From contig MU119218.1 in the NCBI GenBank assembly GCA_014904845.1, forward strand, positions 368,774-432,773: a stretch of 64,000 bases of DNA. Direction: 5' to 3'. Under the pieces are notes generated by a model. That model saw only the letters and a list, made by a program, of their open reading frames with translations. It had not been told where the DNA came from and ran no database searches. How positions within the stretch are numbered: position 1 is the first letter of the stretch; every line of letters begins with the position of its first letter. The position numbers and the translations under genes were made by a program. This DNA is from Acephala macrosclerotiorum. Lineage: Eukaryota > Ascomycota > Leotiomycetes > Helotiales > Mollisiaceae. This document shows positions 11,644-23,840 of this stretch, piece after piece.

Positions 11644-12830
11644 ATGCCTCCTAATCCCGCTGCCTTAGGAATTGTGGTTGGAGTTTCAATCGCCGTCGCG
11701 GTAAGCTCCCATTGCCCCTCTTCTATGATTCTGCTAATAATTCTTAGGCTGCTATCGCTGTGTACGAGTCTCCACAAGCACGACAATTCGCTGAAGATGT
11801 TCGTCGAAAAATAGCGATTGCACTACACTCTCTGGGCGACGAGATCAATCCCCAACCTAGGCAGCCTCGTTTCAACCGTCCCGAGGATGCAGAAGGATTC
11901 ATGATGAGCCAAGCCGGTGGGGATCCAGACATGGACGCAGATGAAGAGTCGAAGAGACGTCAGAGAGAGGAATTAATGTATTGGAACGCCGTACACCTCG
12001 AAAAGAAAGAGAAAGAACGCCAAATGAATGAGCCTCGACCAGAGAACCGAAGTCGCGGATCAAGCTTCGACGACTTCCTCCACGAAGACCCCACGGGCGA
12101 GAAAGGAACATATGTCTATAATACTAGCACAGAGACAACTCAAGCAGAAGGACTTCGGCAGCGAGGCATTCAGGGTCTGAACAGAGGCTCTTTCTACGCC
12201 AATCCTTTCGGAGATGAGCACAACATCGAGTCAGACGAACAGCGAGCTATCGATGCAAGCCTCATGGAGCCTGACGCGTCCGAAAAGTACGAAGTCATGT
12301 CCGATATCTACTCTGCACAAGAAGACCCTAAGCCATCCCGACAAACGACCACCACCATCGCCGAGCAGTTAATCGATACATCCGAAGAGCCTGTCCCCGA
12401 CCCACCAGTTTCCTTTCCCACAATGGAGGACCACTTCATGGGCGAGACCACCAACTTTACCAATATGGCAGAGCGGGACGACTCAGCCTATGCTTCCATC
12501 CACGCCTGGGCAGACAACGCCAACCAAAGCTTCTACTCGCCTCTCCCCATCACCCCTGGAGCCGTTACACCTCAGCGGCAAGAAGTTCGTGCGAGCTCAC
12601 CTACATTCAGCGACCCCGACGTCTCAGTTCCAGGAAGTGGCATGGCTACACCAACCGACTCCGCCTTTTCGGCTGGCTCAGGCGAGGAAATCTGGGCACC
12701 AAGAAGTGGAGCCACAAGTGAAGCGGATGTCATGAGCGTTGATGGCGAAGGGGTCAGCACTCCAGGAACATGGACTGAAGTTGGCAGCGTTGTAAGTGAA
12801 GATGATGTTGGAGCTGGTGTTCATCATTAG
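11644..12830 (+). CDS. Membrane-anchored, acidic fungal-specific protein
   Basis: Two exons, 11644-11700 and 11748-12830, give 379 aa. Exon 1 (ATG in AAAATGCC) plus the first codons of exon 2 encode one hydrophobic span (LGIVVGVSIAVA, then AAIAV), which would be lost if the protein began downstream. After it comes a basic amphipathic helix (residues ~25-45), then a long Glu/Asp/Ser/Thr-rich, probably disordered tail with EEI/DEEK-like runs and many SP/TP sites. This resembles a hypothetical protein widely conserved in Pezizomycotina. The single N-terminal span suggests an organelle or ER membrane protein facing the cytosol. Function is not known. It is convergent with MTC6. Confidence 0.75.
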
Positions 12831-13222
12831 ATTTGCTGTTCGCTGCGGATACCAAATATAGGTTATTGGCGTTGTGGGCAGGAAATCGTGGGTACACAGA
12901 TGGTGAATTGGGGTACATTGATTGGGATGGATATAGGCCCGGCGTCATAGGGAACTGGAATTTGTCGATAGGAATCAATTTGGACTTTCTCAAACTTGGA
13001 TCGGTTGCGTTTGATATGTTCTATTCGTTTCCCATTCACTGTATACTAACAATTAAAGATGCTGGGATATCGAGGTCCCTTTGTACAACCAAATTATATA
13101 AGCTATTCCGTCTTTCCAACACCGCCCAATGTAACCGCCCAAAAATCCTATAATTCTAAAGCGCCTGCCAATCCATACCCACACTTACAATTACTCTTTC
13201 AACGCCTAAGCAGATGCTCGTA
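12831..13222. other. Convergent 3' region
   Basis: A 392-bp gap between two converging genes, which must hold both 3' untranslated regions. AT-rich patches are present (for example around 13030-13055). Open frames crossing it are shadows of the MTC6 last exon. Confidence 0.5.
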
Positions 13223-15279
13223 TCAAGACGGTACACCTTCATGGATGAACCCATTATCAGCCCTTCTCTTCCTCCTTCTCGTAGACTTCTTATTTCCCAC
13301 CGCCTTGGCAAAAATCGTCAAGGCTGTAACAATCAGCACAATGACCGCCGCGACAGTTGGGACCTATTTTCGTTCTTAGCCCTTCCCCTTCCTAACCCGA
13401 ATTACACAAATACAAGAGATAACTCACCAAGATAACTCTCTTTCTCAAATCATCCTCCTGCGCCAGCGTATCACTATACGGGCAGGTAGCATTCGGTCCG
13501 CCAACAGTCCAACACCCGTTCACATCCAAACTATTGAAATCAACCCAAGCACCATGGCCATCGTAATCTCGATGATTGTCCCTCATTGCTTGACTCAGAT
13601 ATGTGTTCTCGAGCGCTGTTCGAGGGGCGGTGAATGAATAGTCATCTGGACAAGCTTGGTCGGCGTAGCTGTAGGAAATAGGATATGTGGTAATGGTCCA
13701 ATTGTAAGGTTGTCCAAGGGCTCGACAGGCAGCATAGTATTTTTGTGAGCAATCGGCAACAACCCAGCGGCCGAGGAGGTCGATGTTTGCTGTTGCACAT
13801 CTGTAAAGAGAGGCATTGTCGGTGTCGGTGTTGTTGTAGGATTTTGGTTCTCCTGGTGCCCAAGACCAGATTGCTGCGTAGGAATAGTTTTGGTACGGCA
13901 TATAGTTGTCTCGAGCTGTGACATTGAGGAGAGTGGCATTTAGAATAGGAGAGATGCCGCAATTGGTCTCATTTGAGGTCAGGTTAAGAAGAGGAAAGAG
14001 GTTTGATGTTGGACTCGTGGGATAGAAGAAATCGGATAGGTTAGCAGTCGTTGCCCAGGAAGAGTTGACCTGCGAGAGATCATCGGTGGAGTTGCGGAGG
14101 AAGCATCCATGTGTCACTCTCCCGTCGCTGGTAGTGTTGATGTCTGTCTGAAGATCTTGGATATATCCGTTGGGAAAGATAAATCCAGCATCAGCGGAGA
14201 AGTTGTATCCAGATATCTGAGGATCGACTTTACCCCACGACAATAACAATCGCCTGCCTTTCTGAAACTCCATGTAACTCTCCGACGGCCATCCGTCCTC
14301 TGTAGTGACAATATCATTTTCAATTGTCTCCGTAAAGTAGTAGTCCGAAACAGGTCGATATTCCTCGTTGACCTGATACCAAGATCCATTCAGATTTGCA
14401 CGATCAGACCTCAAGTTACTCGGTGTATAGAGATATGAGGAGAGATTTCCCGTGAACTGAGTCCCAATGTAATTTGGCAAACTCGGCAATGTGGACGGAC
14501 TTGGAGCAGGGGAATCTGGAGATGATGTCGAGGCAGCAGCATGAAGATTGATCGTAACATATAAGAGACTGGCACTCAGAGTGTTCTGAGTGTTCTGTAT
14601 GTAGTTATATAGCTGACTTGTCAAAGTAGAGAGGTTGATAGTCGAAGTGCAAACAAACGGGCCGATCGATACCAAAGGCTCATTAGACGTATTAGGTAGG
14701 ACCGCAATTGATGGTAGAGTTTCGCCAAGAGAAGAAGCAGAAGTAGTCGCAAGTAGTGACGTGGGAGTAGCGGTGGACCCGGTGTCAGTGCCAGATGTCA
14801 ACTGTCGAGCACTCACTTTAGCTGTGCCAGACGATGTGACCGCCGAGGAAGTTAACGCTACTGAAGTCAATGCCACGACGGAGCTTGAGGACAGACTTAA
14901 AGTGGTCGTTGATGCTGGTTCAGCATCGGGGACTGAAGACGGGATCTGAACAGGACAGAACGACCAGACATTCCTACCTTCATCCCAATACAAGTCTATA
15001 TCGAACCGTCGAAAACCAGAAGCAAGAAGATTCGAAAGGCAGTCGGCCGAATTGTCATCCTCGTATCGAAAGAACGGGAAGCATGCTGCTGTGAAGGATA
15101 TGCCTGGAGTCGTAACATAATTGATTGGGACTCTCAATCCCAAATCCCTTTGCGACTACACATCGAGGCTCAGCACGTGAGACAAGAGTGGACAGGAAAT
15201 AAGCATTGAATACCAGGAAAACAGTTGTGTAAGGAGGTTGAGGCTCCGCTCCAGCCACCGGAGAGAAATTCTCGCTCAT
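13223..15279 (-). CDS. MTC6: Mtc6-like protein (maintenance of telomere capping 6)
   Basis: Three exons: 15279-15214, 15155-13428 and 13363-13223, 644 aa. Exon 1 encodes 22 residues and splices through a weak GTATTC donor to bring SQRDLGLRVPINYV into frame; this is the conserved opening of fungal Mtc6 proteins, followed by FRRFDIDLYWDEGRNVWSFC. The lumenal/extracellular part carries many N-x-S/T sites and conserved cysteines, with a Ser/Thr-rich stretch at ~75-130. A C-type-lectin-like region precedes the last exon. That exon supplies the single C-terminal membrane span (VPTVAAVIVLIVTALTIF) and a basic tail rich in Lys/Arg. Without it the protein would lack its anchor. Mtc6 was named from a yeast telomere-capping screen; its biochemical role is unsettled. 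It is divergent from SEC62. Confidence 0.85.
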
Positions 15280-15737
15280 CCTCCACTATAAAACTCGACA
15301 TCGACCTCAACTCATCATCAAGATATCTCATCGGAGCAGCCGGAAGCACCGTCACAAGCGAGGCCGACGTATAGAAGACCCTACTCCGGCCGAGCAATGA
15401 GATAGGAATAATCTGCTCTATTAAATGAAGTTGAGACCTTCGAAGGAAACGCAATTGATGCAGAATTCAATCATTGGGCTGGGTGCGTTTCATTATAGTT
15501 TGCTGGTAGATTTATTTTTAGGCTCAGATTAGAGGAGCTATGACCATCAAGGAAAGCGCCACCCCCATTGCGAGCCCTGTTTTCAGCCACCTTGTTCTCA
15601 GCCACCATGTGGCTAATAGAATCCCGGTTCGCTTCAAAATACGACCACGGTGGTCTCAATACTTTCGGCTTCGAACATAAAAGAGAAACCACCTTCCGCC
15701 TCCACATTCCACATATTCCACATAAAACACAGCTACG
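15280..15737. promoter_or_regulatory. Divergent upstream region, MTC6 / SEC62
   Basis: A 458-bp shared upstream region of two genes for membrane or secretory-pathway proteins. It includes two copies of CAGCCACCTTG/CAGCCACCATG-like sequence around 15585-15606 that overlap no coding frame. No TATA box or named site is recognised. Confidence 0.4.
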
Positions 15738-16949
15738 ATGGCGAGCGCAGGTCCTCCTCCTGGACACCCTTTTCATGTTCCGCAAGGACAAAAGCCGACT
15801 CCAGAACAACTCCAGGCGATACAAAGGCAGGTCGCCATCGACGCAGCGAAGCATGGAATGACACCAGAGGAATTCGTCAAAAAAATGAGGGAACAGCAGA
15901 TAGCTGCTATCAGAGCTCAGCAAGCTGCGCAAGGCGGCGCGCAACCACAGCAAGGACAACCGCAACAAGGACAGCCACAACCTATTCAACCTGGCCCACC
16001 AAAGCCAGAAGCCCTAGCGATCGCGAACTTTCTCAAGAGCCAAGATTTGAAGCCAAGGACATGTATCCTCAACGGGCAAAGAAAGGACATGTTCAAGGGT
16101 AAGACATTCCCAGGGCTAGTGAAGTGTTCAGCATCTGACAATTACAATAGTGAAGCGTGCCCTCCGAGCTCTCCAATCTGATGCATATACCAAGGCCCGC
16201 AAGAAGAACCCTCTCCTCCCCGAAATCACCGACCGCGCTTCCCTCGAAAACACCTTCAAACTCCTCCCCATGTCCCTCCTCGCTCTTCGAGTCTCTAAAG
16301 TCGATCCTCACGAGGGGCACGACCATGCACCAGGAGCCCACAAGACTAAACGAGTTAAGGGTCTCTGGACCGTCAAAATCGAGCAGCAACAAGAGTGCCG
16401 AGAAGATCTACATTTCGTCTGGCTGTACGAGGGTGCTCAACTCAAGCAAAAGTTGTACGCAGCTGGTGCGCTACTAGTCGTATTCGCGATCGTTATGTTC
16501 CCTCTCTGGCCTATGAAGATGAGACTCGGGGTCTGGTACTTGAGTATGGGTATGCTGGGACTGATCGGGCTGTTCTTCGCGATGGCCATCTTTCGACTTA
16601 TTCTCTTCTGTGTTACATACTTCGCTGTACCACCTGGACTCTGGTTGTACCCGAACTTATTCGAAGATGTCGGGTTCTTCGACAGTTTCAGACCTCTGTG
16701 GGGTTGGCAAGAGGTAATAACTGGTACCCATCCTCTATATTTCGGCTTGACTAACACGTATGATAGGAGAAGAAAAAGAAGAAGAAGTCCAAGGGCTCGG
16801 CAACCGCTGGTGGTTCGATTCCAGCCATTCCCGGTCAGCCTGCCCCAGCAACAGCAACCACCACCTCAGCTGCTACTCAGATTCAGACTTCGACGCCAGT
16901 GAATAGGAACCTATCTCCGAGAGTCGAGGAGGTCTTCGATGAGGACTAG
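15738..16949 (+). CDS. SEC62: Sec62, ER protein translocation subunit
   Basis: Three exons, 15738-16098, 16151-16713 and 16767-16949, 368 aa. Sec62 is part of the Sec62/63 complex that helps the Sec61 channel take up proteins after translation. The N-terminal ~115 residues are cytosolic and Pro/Gln-rich, including GQPQQGQPQ repeats. The conserved cytosolic domain follows (ALAIANFLKSQDL through LWTVKIEQQQ). Two membrane spans follow at about residues 240-260 and 268-295, separated by a very short lumenal turn. The short aromatic motif after span 2 (GLWLYPNLFEDVGFFDSF) is highly conserved in the family. Exon 3 gives a Lys-rich tract, a Pro/Ala/Thr-rich linker and an acidic end (VEEVFDED), the type of tail that contacts Sec63. 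Both introns keep the frame and use standard ends. Confidence 0.93.
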
Positions 16950-18062
16950 ATAGGGATCTATATTTGAACATCATCGATTGGGATAGTGGGCATGGGTCGA
17001 TGAGTTGGTGGGCAGGCAAAAATGTGTATCATAGGGGCGCATTTGTTAATTTCCATGATATACTTTGGCGTCAATAAAGTCTTCTGATACCACTTTTCAA
17101 ACTACTCCGCCTCTCTAAGTATATGAAAACTGCTTTCTTGAATATCTTGATCTTCTTGAGACGAACAGGAGAAGCTACCAGCATCTGAATTCACTCGGCG
17201 CCATGAAGCTCCGTGAATATTAACAGCCATGAATCTTTCATCCACTGGACCAAAAACTCGAAGCCGAATGTAAGACTTACTGAATTCGAATCTGAGGAGA
17301 GCGCATTCTCATTGTTTGTATTTAGATGCGACAAAAATTAGGTTCATATGCCTGCGTTTCAATACGGCAGAATAGTTGTCTCGAATGTCCTAAACCTAAT
17401 ATCACCATACAAGACTACAGACCCTTGCTCGGCCTTACTGATGCTACTGGCACTAATTCTGCTTTGTCTCTTGCCCCCACCCTTTTTCTCTCAATGTGTG
17501 CGAGCGCACTCGTTAAGTTGTGTACCACTAATCCATATCTTCAACCCTCATCCAACACCACTTCATTCACATTCAGTTTCGAACCCAGCATTTCATATAC
17601 ATTCTCATTCATTAAACCTCATCTCATCTTTTCTATCTTACATTTCCTCTCTCTCATACACCCATTTTATACACCCGTCATTCCCTCCATTTTTAATATA
17701 CAAACATCTCGTCTCAATCATATCCAAGAAAAGGTAATACGGACTCGCTGACTGCAACGCTTGCTCGCTCGCTCGCTGAAACGCATCAACAGCAACGAAC
17801 GCATTAGAAAAGAAAGAGTGTCGCCGTTTTGGTGTGTATCGATCATCGTTCGTAGGTCCGGTTCCATCGTCCAATATCCTCCCGTCCTCTAAGTCCCGTT
17901 CCCGGCCCCCCTTCCGCGATTGCTCGCTCCATATATAACTCTGCTTCTTCCTAAAGCCAGAGTGCGTATTCGTATAATACAGACATTAGGAAATAACAAT
18001 TCATCGGGCATATATAGTCGACATGTAATCATACACACACAAACCCATCACCACCAATCTCC
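16950..18062. other. Convergent intergenic region
   Basis: About 1.1 kb between the ends of SEC62 and the PH-domain gene. It is rich in C/T and A/T runs, with long pyrimidine stretches at 17460-17690 and a short CTCG/GCTC tandem at about 17760-17780. The pyrimidine composition leaves two overlapping frames open by chance. No gene or RNA recognised. Confidence 0.5.
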
Positions 18063-20989
18063 TCAAGCCCGCACACCCCCCCTGACCCCAACCGGACTCT
18101 TCAACCCCGCACCCCCAGGCGGCAACGGTGGCAACGCACAATCCGGCGGAGGCGCCGGCGGAGGGCCATTGACGAGGGTCGGCATACTCTTCCTATTCCC
18201 TAACATCTTCCCATTCACACCCTGCTCCTTGACTCTCTGTAAACTAGGACTTAATAATGCCATTGATCCTGGTGTAGGACCAGTAGGTGATAAAGCGCCG
18301 CGGTTTAAAGTCCCACTTGAAGCTGTGGATGTGATTGAGAAAGGACGTCCGGAGTTGGGTGGTTGGTTTAGGGAGGGAGCCGGGGAGGGCCAGGTACGAT
18401 TAGAGGCGGGGGAGGAGTGGGTTTCTAGGGCTGGGGAACGACCATTGGTTATGTTGATGGTTGGTGTTGTTGGTAAAGGTGTTTGCGTGCTCGGTCGTTT
18501 CATTTTCGTTTTTGTGTTAGCAAGTACAGGTAAAGGAGAAGAAACGTCTCGCGTCGTTTCTGGGCTTGTATCTTTGCTGCTCTCTGAGAATTCTTCAGCT
18601 GGCAAAATTGGTGGTGGTAGTGGTGCTGTTCTGCTTGGTTCATTGGGCGATTTTGGTTCTCGCTCTTTAGTCTCGCGAAGGGCTTGCATGCTAGAGAAGC
18701 GTCGTGGGAGCTGGAAATCTACATGTGCGAGTTCTGGTGAGTTGAGTGGTATGAGACTTGATAGCCAGTTTGGTTGTGGTGGTGCGTTATCTTTCGTAGG
18801 CGAAGGTGTAAGTGGGTATGGAGATCTTGGAGGGATGTCAATCACGGTAGGCTTGCATTGTTGGAGAATCTCGAAAGTCGAATTTCTATGCTTCACGATT
18901 ACTGGTGTCAGGTTCGGGGGTTGTTTGGGAGAGATGGAGTCTTTGACAGGAGAAAGTGGCCGTGTTACGTTGAGTGCCGTTGGAGGTGGCTTCCGAGTTC
19001 CTTTGAGGATTGAATCCCGTGGCCTACTTGGAAGAGTAGTAGTAGTGATGGCTGGAAGTGGTGGCGTTTCAACAGCCGTGCTTCTCACCGTCGAGAATCG
19101 TTTGCTAGACGAATTTGGGACACTGAAATTAGGTGTGCCAGGCGAATGATTTCGTCCTCCTCTTGCTGGCCCTCCGTAAGTAGAGTGACGGTAGATCTTC
19201 GGATTCGGTGGTGCTTCCAGAATCGGAACGTGCATAGTCTGCATGGACCTCCTGCGCTCGTTAATGGCAGAAGCATTAGGCCTCAGTCGGGTTTCTTCGA
19301 TTGAGACCTTTGGAGTATCATCAAAGCTGGGAACGCTGTCTCGCGTGGGTGATGTAGCTGGTGATGACCCTTGAGATGTAATCAGCGTCCTCTGATCAGA
19401 TGAGATGTATGAGAACCTGTTGGAGCTGTCCCTCAGATTATCAAGTTGGCGCCCATCGTGGGAACTAATACTGTTGGTAGTAGACCGATGGCCAGTCGAT
19501 GGCCGTATCGATGGCGGCGGTTGTATCATCGCTGTCGCCGCATCCTCTAATTTCTGCTGAAGCTCGTCGTCTTTCTCCTTCACCCAAGGAGGCGGGCCAA
19601 AGGAGGGAAGTTGAGGCGAAGCTTGAGGAGAGAATTGATCGGGATCTCTGGCAACCAGATATCGATGACTTGGCTGAGCCTTTAGCTGCATAATCTTGTC
19701 ATCTGGTTTTGGTTTTCCGGTCTCGGAGACGTGCTTCTTGCCACCTAATGCTTCTATCTCTCTTCGGACTATGGCTAGCCACGAATCCATATCTTCAGCG
19801 CTGTTGAGAACCAACAGTAAACTGGTTGCTGTTCTACGGTAATCTGCGCCTCTGAATGCAAGTCTCGACAGTAAAGACCGTGAATCAGCGGCAGGTGCGC
19901 CTGTAATAGGATCCATGGCTTGAGAGATCTGCAAAACCCAATGTTTGCCAGGGATAACGTCGCTGGCGAAAGCCACAGACTCCCTCCCTAATTGCAACAC
20001 TAGATGATTAAACAGTCAGTAAATGTCTTCCTTAAGTATAACACGAGGTAAATGGGTCTAACGAAACTATGCAGCGAACATGAGGAGATCACCCCTAGAG
20101 CAGGGAGCAAAAATGCAAAGGAATCGTGTAGCTTACTCTTCTCTGGCAGCCTATCAAAAGAGCCCTCTCCCGCATATTGCAATAGATAACCTGAAGTTAC
20201 AAGCACGTAAATCTTTTGCGTCCAGTCTGCCTTTGAGATTGAGCCTGAGATTTGTCTTCGATGTTTGCTCTTCGCCTTTTCCGTTTTCCTAGCAGCAGGA
20301 CTTAGGTCTACCCCATCACTTCCCGTTTGGGCAATTTCATCTCTAATAGTAGAACCGTTTCTTTTGTGGTTGCTCATTCGCAGTATGGCATCTGCTGATA
20401 ACGTCGATGCTGAAAGGGTCGCATGTTTGATTGCTTGAGGATATGCTTGAAAAAGTGGAGGCGGATCCCATGCTGCAGAAGTTCGGGGAGGTCGTCTTGG
20501 TGAGGACTTAGTTGACGACTTGGAGGATTTTGGACTCGGTTTCCCCGTCTTCGTTGATCGTACGGACTTCGCTCGGAGATTCATACGTGAGCCCATGGTT
20601 GTTGGTCTTGCTGGGGTCGCAGGAGTTGCTGGTGTAAGTGGGATCGAGTTCGTCCTTGGTATATCCATACTTCGAGGTAGACTTGCCTCGGCCACAGCAA
20701 GCATGGTTCTCTCTGACATTGCAGATGCAGGAGCTTCCTCAAGAACAGGCGAGACGGCAGCTTTCTCCACCTTGTTACGAGTAAATATTCCCCGCAGTCC
20801 ACCTTTCGACTCCCTCCTTTGTACCTTCTGTTGCTTCAATGGGACTTGAGGGTTGCTATTGTTCCTAGAAGAGATATCCATTGGCGGTGGACGCGCGCGG
20901 CGGTTGAAGGGGAATGCAGCTTGAATAGCTTGGAATCCTTCAGGAGGGTCAAGGTCCATGTACGAACGATCGTCGTGGGCAATGGCCAT
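18063..20989 (-). CDS. PH-domain protein with long disordered C-terminus
   Basis: Two exons, 20989-20137 and 19999-18063, 929 aa. The start at 20989 opens MAIAHDDRSYMDL; the frame is open further upstream but that stretch reads as leader. Residues ~1-260 are Ser/Pro/Arg-rich. A pleckstrin-homology domain spans ~265-395: KADWTQKIYVLVTSGYLLQY begins the barrel, and the intron falls inside it. The domain closes with the typical amphipathic helix and its conserved tryptophan (SAEDMDSWLAIVRREIEAL). The remaining ~530 residues are low complexity with many SP/TP and polyproline motifs, ending in a Pro-rich tail. PH domains bind phosphoinositides or small GTPases, so a membrane or cortex scaffold is likely. 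I do not know a named orthologue. Confidence 0.82.
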
Positions 20990-23840
20990 TGCAAGTAAAA
21001 AAACAAATAAAAATAAAAAATTGTTTCCTCCACTCGTTAAGTCGCCAGGCAAAACTGTACGGTTTGGGTAATGGACTAGGGGCCGCAGATCTGGAGTCCT
21101 CTGCAAATCGTATGCGCTCGAGTTACAAATAAGGGAATGTGTGTTTCGAGGAGAGTATGGGAGGTAAGCAGCCGGGAGCTTGTTTATGTCTTTGGAAAGC
21201 CAAAATCTGCAAAGATGACAGCCGCTTCTCGTGCAAAAAGACGAAGTTGTTAGACAGTGCGTAACGAAGGCTTGGAGGTTGAAATCGAGGCCACAGGAGA
21301 TGGGACGAGGCCGGTTTATGGGTGATAGTCCATATTGATGGGATTCTTGACAGAAGGCCGTTTCGTGTTAGACCGATAGCAAAACAGATGGTGCAGAAGC
21401 CCGCAGTGTCAAGATCTGCTGCGGCATGAAAAGGAATCTTCGTAACGCAATCGGTGGGGGAAGATGGAGAGAGGAGATGGATAGAGATGACAGAGAAAAC
21501 ATACTCGACGATGCACGCGCATCTATCTCACCACCAGGAAGGATCGATCCCAGGCTCGCGCTCTCAATCCACCGCGTCCCGCACAGACATACCTGCCTCA
21601 TGAAGGCGAAGACTTCTTCCAGCAAGGACAAGGGGCTTCGGTGATTTACTAGTAAGTACTTCGAAGTTAGGGCTGCTTGATTGCTGCTCGTGAGTGGTCG
21701 ATGCAGGGCTGCTGAATCCACCGCGAACCTTGTTCCGTTAGTTCACGCCTCGATAAGCCGTTCGCACCAGTCCCCTTCTCACTCGGTCCGGTAGCAGCAT
21801 CACAAGCCAGCCGGGACAGGCAATGAATGCCTCCATACTTACAAAGTACTTAGCGATCATCTATCTTTACGCGTTGATAGGTGTGGTTATTCTCATCGTG
21901 GTAATATTGAATAGCTTCTCATATTGTGGTCTCCTGTTGCGGCGTTCAATCGCTGGTACTCAGCTCTAAGTGTGGCTGAAGGTTGGGAACATTCAAGCGG
22001 CACTACCTCGTAAGGCGGGAAAACCTCCTGTACCTGGCATTAGGCCTCCGCAGCGGTGCTGTTAGTGGCTACTCATATGCAACGGAAATCCGGGTTGCTG
22101 CATGCGAAATAACAATGATGAGATCCTCGGTGTAGCGAGCCCACCATCCCAAAGAAATACCGTGGTATCCAGAGACAAAAGAGAAATCGCTGGACTGGAC
22201 TGGACCGGACCACAAAACTGCTTTGCACCTCGCATCGGGCACCAAGTGTTTTGCTTCAAAACGAGATAAAAGCGGTGTCGATGAACCATGTCGAGGCTCA
22301 AAGGGGACTCAATACCATCAATCCAACTCCCGACGAACCTATGTAAGACCGTGAGTCTCGACCCAGGCGCTGACAGAACGTTAAGATACCGGGGCAATTG
22401 ATAAGATCCAGGGGACCTTCTCGTGCTCTGTGCTCTCCCGTCTGTGCCCTCGAGGCCCGAATGCTTTGTCCGACCAGAGACTCGTCGACAATGGAACCCG
22501 TTTTGCTTTTGGCGGGGGTGCTTCGGATTGTTCTCCAGCAAGGCAATGATCCACTCAGACAGAGCTGGCAAAAGGAACCAAACGGATGGCAACCACTCTC
22601 GGGAATTGATGAATTCGCCTGATAGGAGAAACCTCGCAACGGCATACGTAGTACGCGGTGTCCAGTTTGAGAATGGAAGTCTCGCTCGCAAGAACTAGAA
22701 GGTCACTGTCAAATCCTTTCTTAACGCTTTCAAGTCGTTGGTGAGCGAGTCGAGTAGCAACTCTAGGCGTTGAAGAGTCTAGCAGCAAAGGAGTGGAGTG
22801 TTCGACAAAATCAGATTCTCCTCACTAGGTCTTCCCGTCTAGCTGGGCCTTAACGCCGAGAAATTGCATGTTCGTATTTGGATGGGAAAATTGAAGCCTC
22901 GGGTATATTCCAAGTGGCAGAGGCGAATATTTTGATGATGAGTGTTTTTCAACAGCGAATAAAAACAATGAGAAGGTTGGCTGGGAAATGGTGACGGTTG
23001 TCGCGATGCCACCTGTTCCCAAATGCCCCTCCGTTTTTTGGACAGTCCGAAGGAAAGCGGGTCGAAAACGGCATGAAAACGGTACTAATTTGCATCCAAT
23101 GATCGATAGGTCTTTGACTGTTCGTCCCCATAGGCAAAATATTCGGGATACTCCAAGCAGTACCATTACCCAATCTTACAGTACAATACCATACATACAG
23201 CAACCAATACTCTCCGAAATGCGGCATTGTGATGTGCTTTCAAGTATGTCACCACCACCGCCACGGTGAGAGCTTCTGACCGATGACTCTGATTTGCCTA
23301 AGCATTTGTCGTCCGACTGCGCGGATGAGGTTTCAAGGTCAGCTGGTGGGCTTCACAATCGCGTTCCTTTGTGGAGTGATGCTCGTGAGACGCCGGTTTG
23401 CGGGCGAGATGATCGGAGAATTGAACACCAATCAACAGCATACAGAACCGATCTCGTGACTCGAATCTACGCCTCTGTGAACGTTCTGCTGCTCGACCTG
23501 TGACTGGATGATGTTTTGTGGCCGTGTGGCTTGAGAAATGATCGCGTCCAACGGCGAAAGGACCCTTCGCAGCCTTGTTCGCCCTGGCCACATCAAGCGA
23601 GAGCATCGTCACAGGCCAAAGAGGTTCCCGATCACGCTTGGCAGCTCTGTTGACAGCTGTTTGCGAGATCTCGAAAACCACCTACGCATCTTACCTACTG
23701 AGTATCCCCTCTCCTTTCCTTCCACCAATACCTGGAGCCGACCTGCTTCCGATTTGTTCCATCTCCATCTTGGGGGCGTCCTCTCTCCGATACCTTCCAC
23801 CTATCCGACCGACCTATCCTGGACCATAAATCGAATTACA
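20990..23840. other. Long divergent intergenic region
   Basis: About 2.85 kb upstream of both the PH-domain gene and the coiled-coil gene. Frames of up to 209 codons on the minus strand (22062-22691) overlap frames on the plus strand and show no conserved features, so I do not call them. A T-rich stretch (on the minus strand) lies just before the PH-gene start. Nothing else is recognised. Confidence 0.5.

Noticed and set aside
15471..15989. A 172-codon minus-strand frame over the start of SEC62
   Set aside because: Antisense shadow of SEC62 exon 1; its Leu/Arg/Ser composition mirrors the Gln/Ala-rich coding strand.
17920..19149. A 409-codon plus-strand frame
   Set aside because: Antisense to the PH-domain gene; Gly/Val/Ser-rich mirror of its Pro/Ser/Thr-rich tail.
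22062..22691. A 209-codon frame on the minus strand
   Set aside because: Overlapped by open frames on the plus strand, Arg/Ser/Pro-rich, with no hydrophobic core pattern or known motif; likely chance in GC-balanced intergenic DNA.
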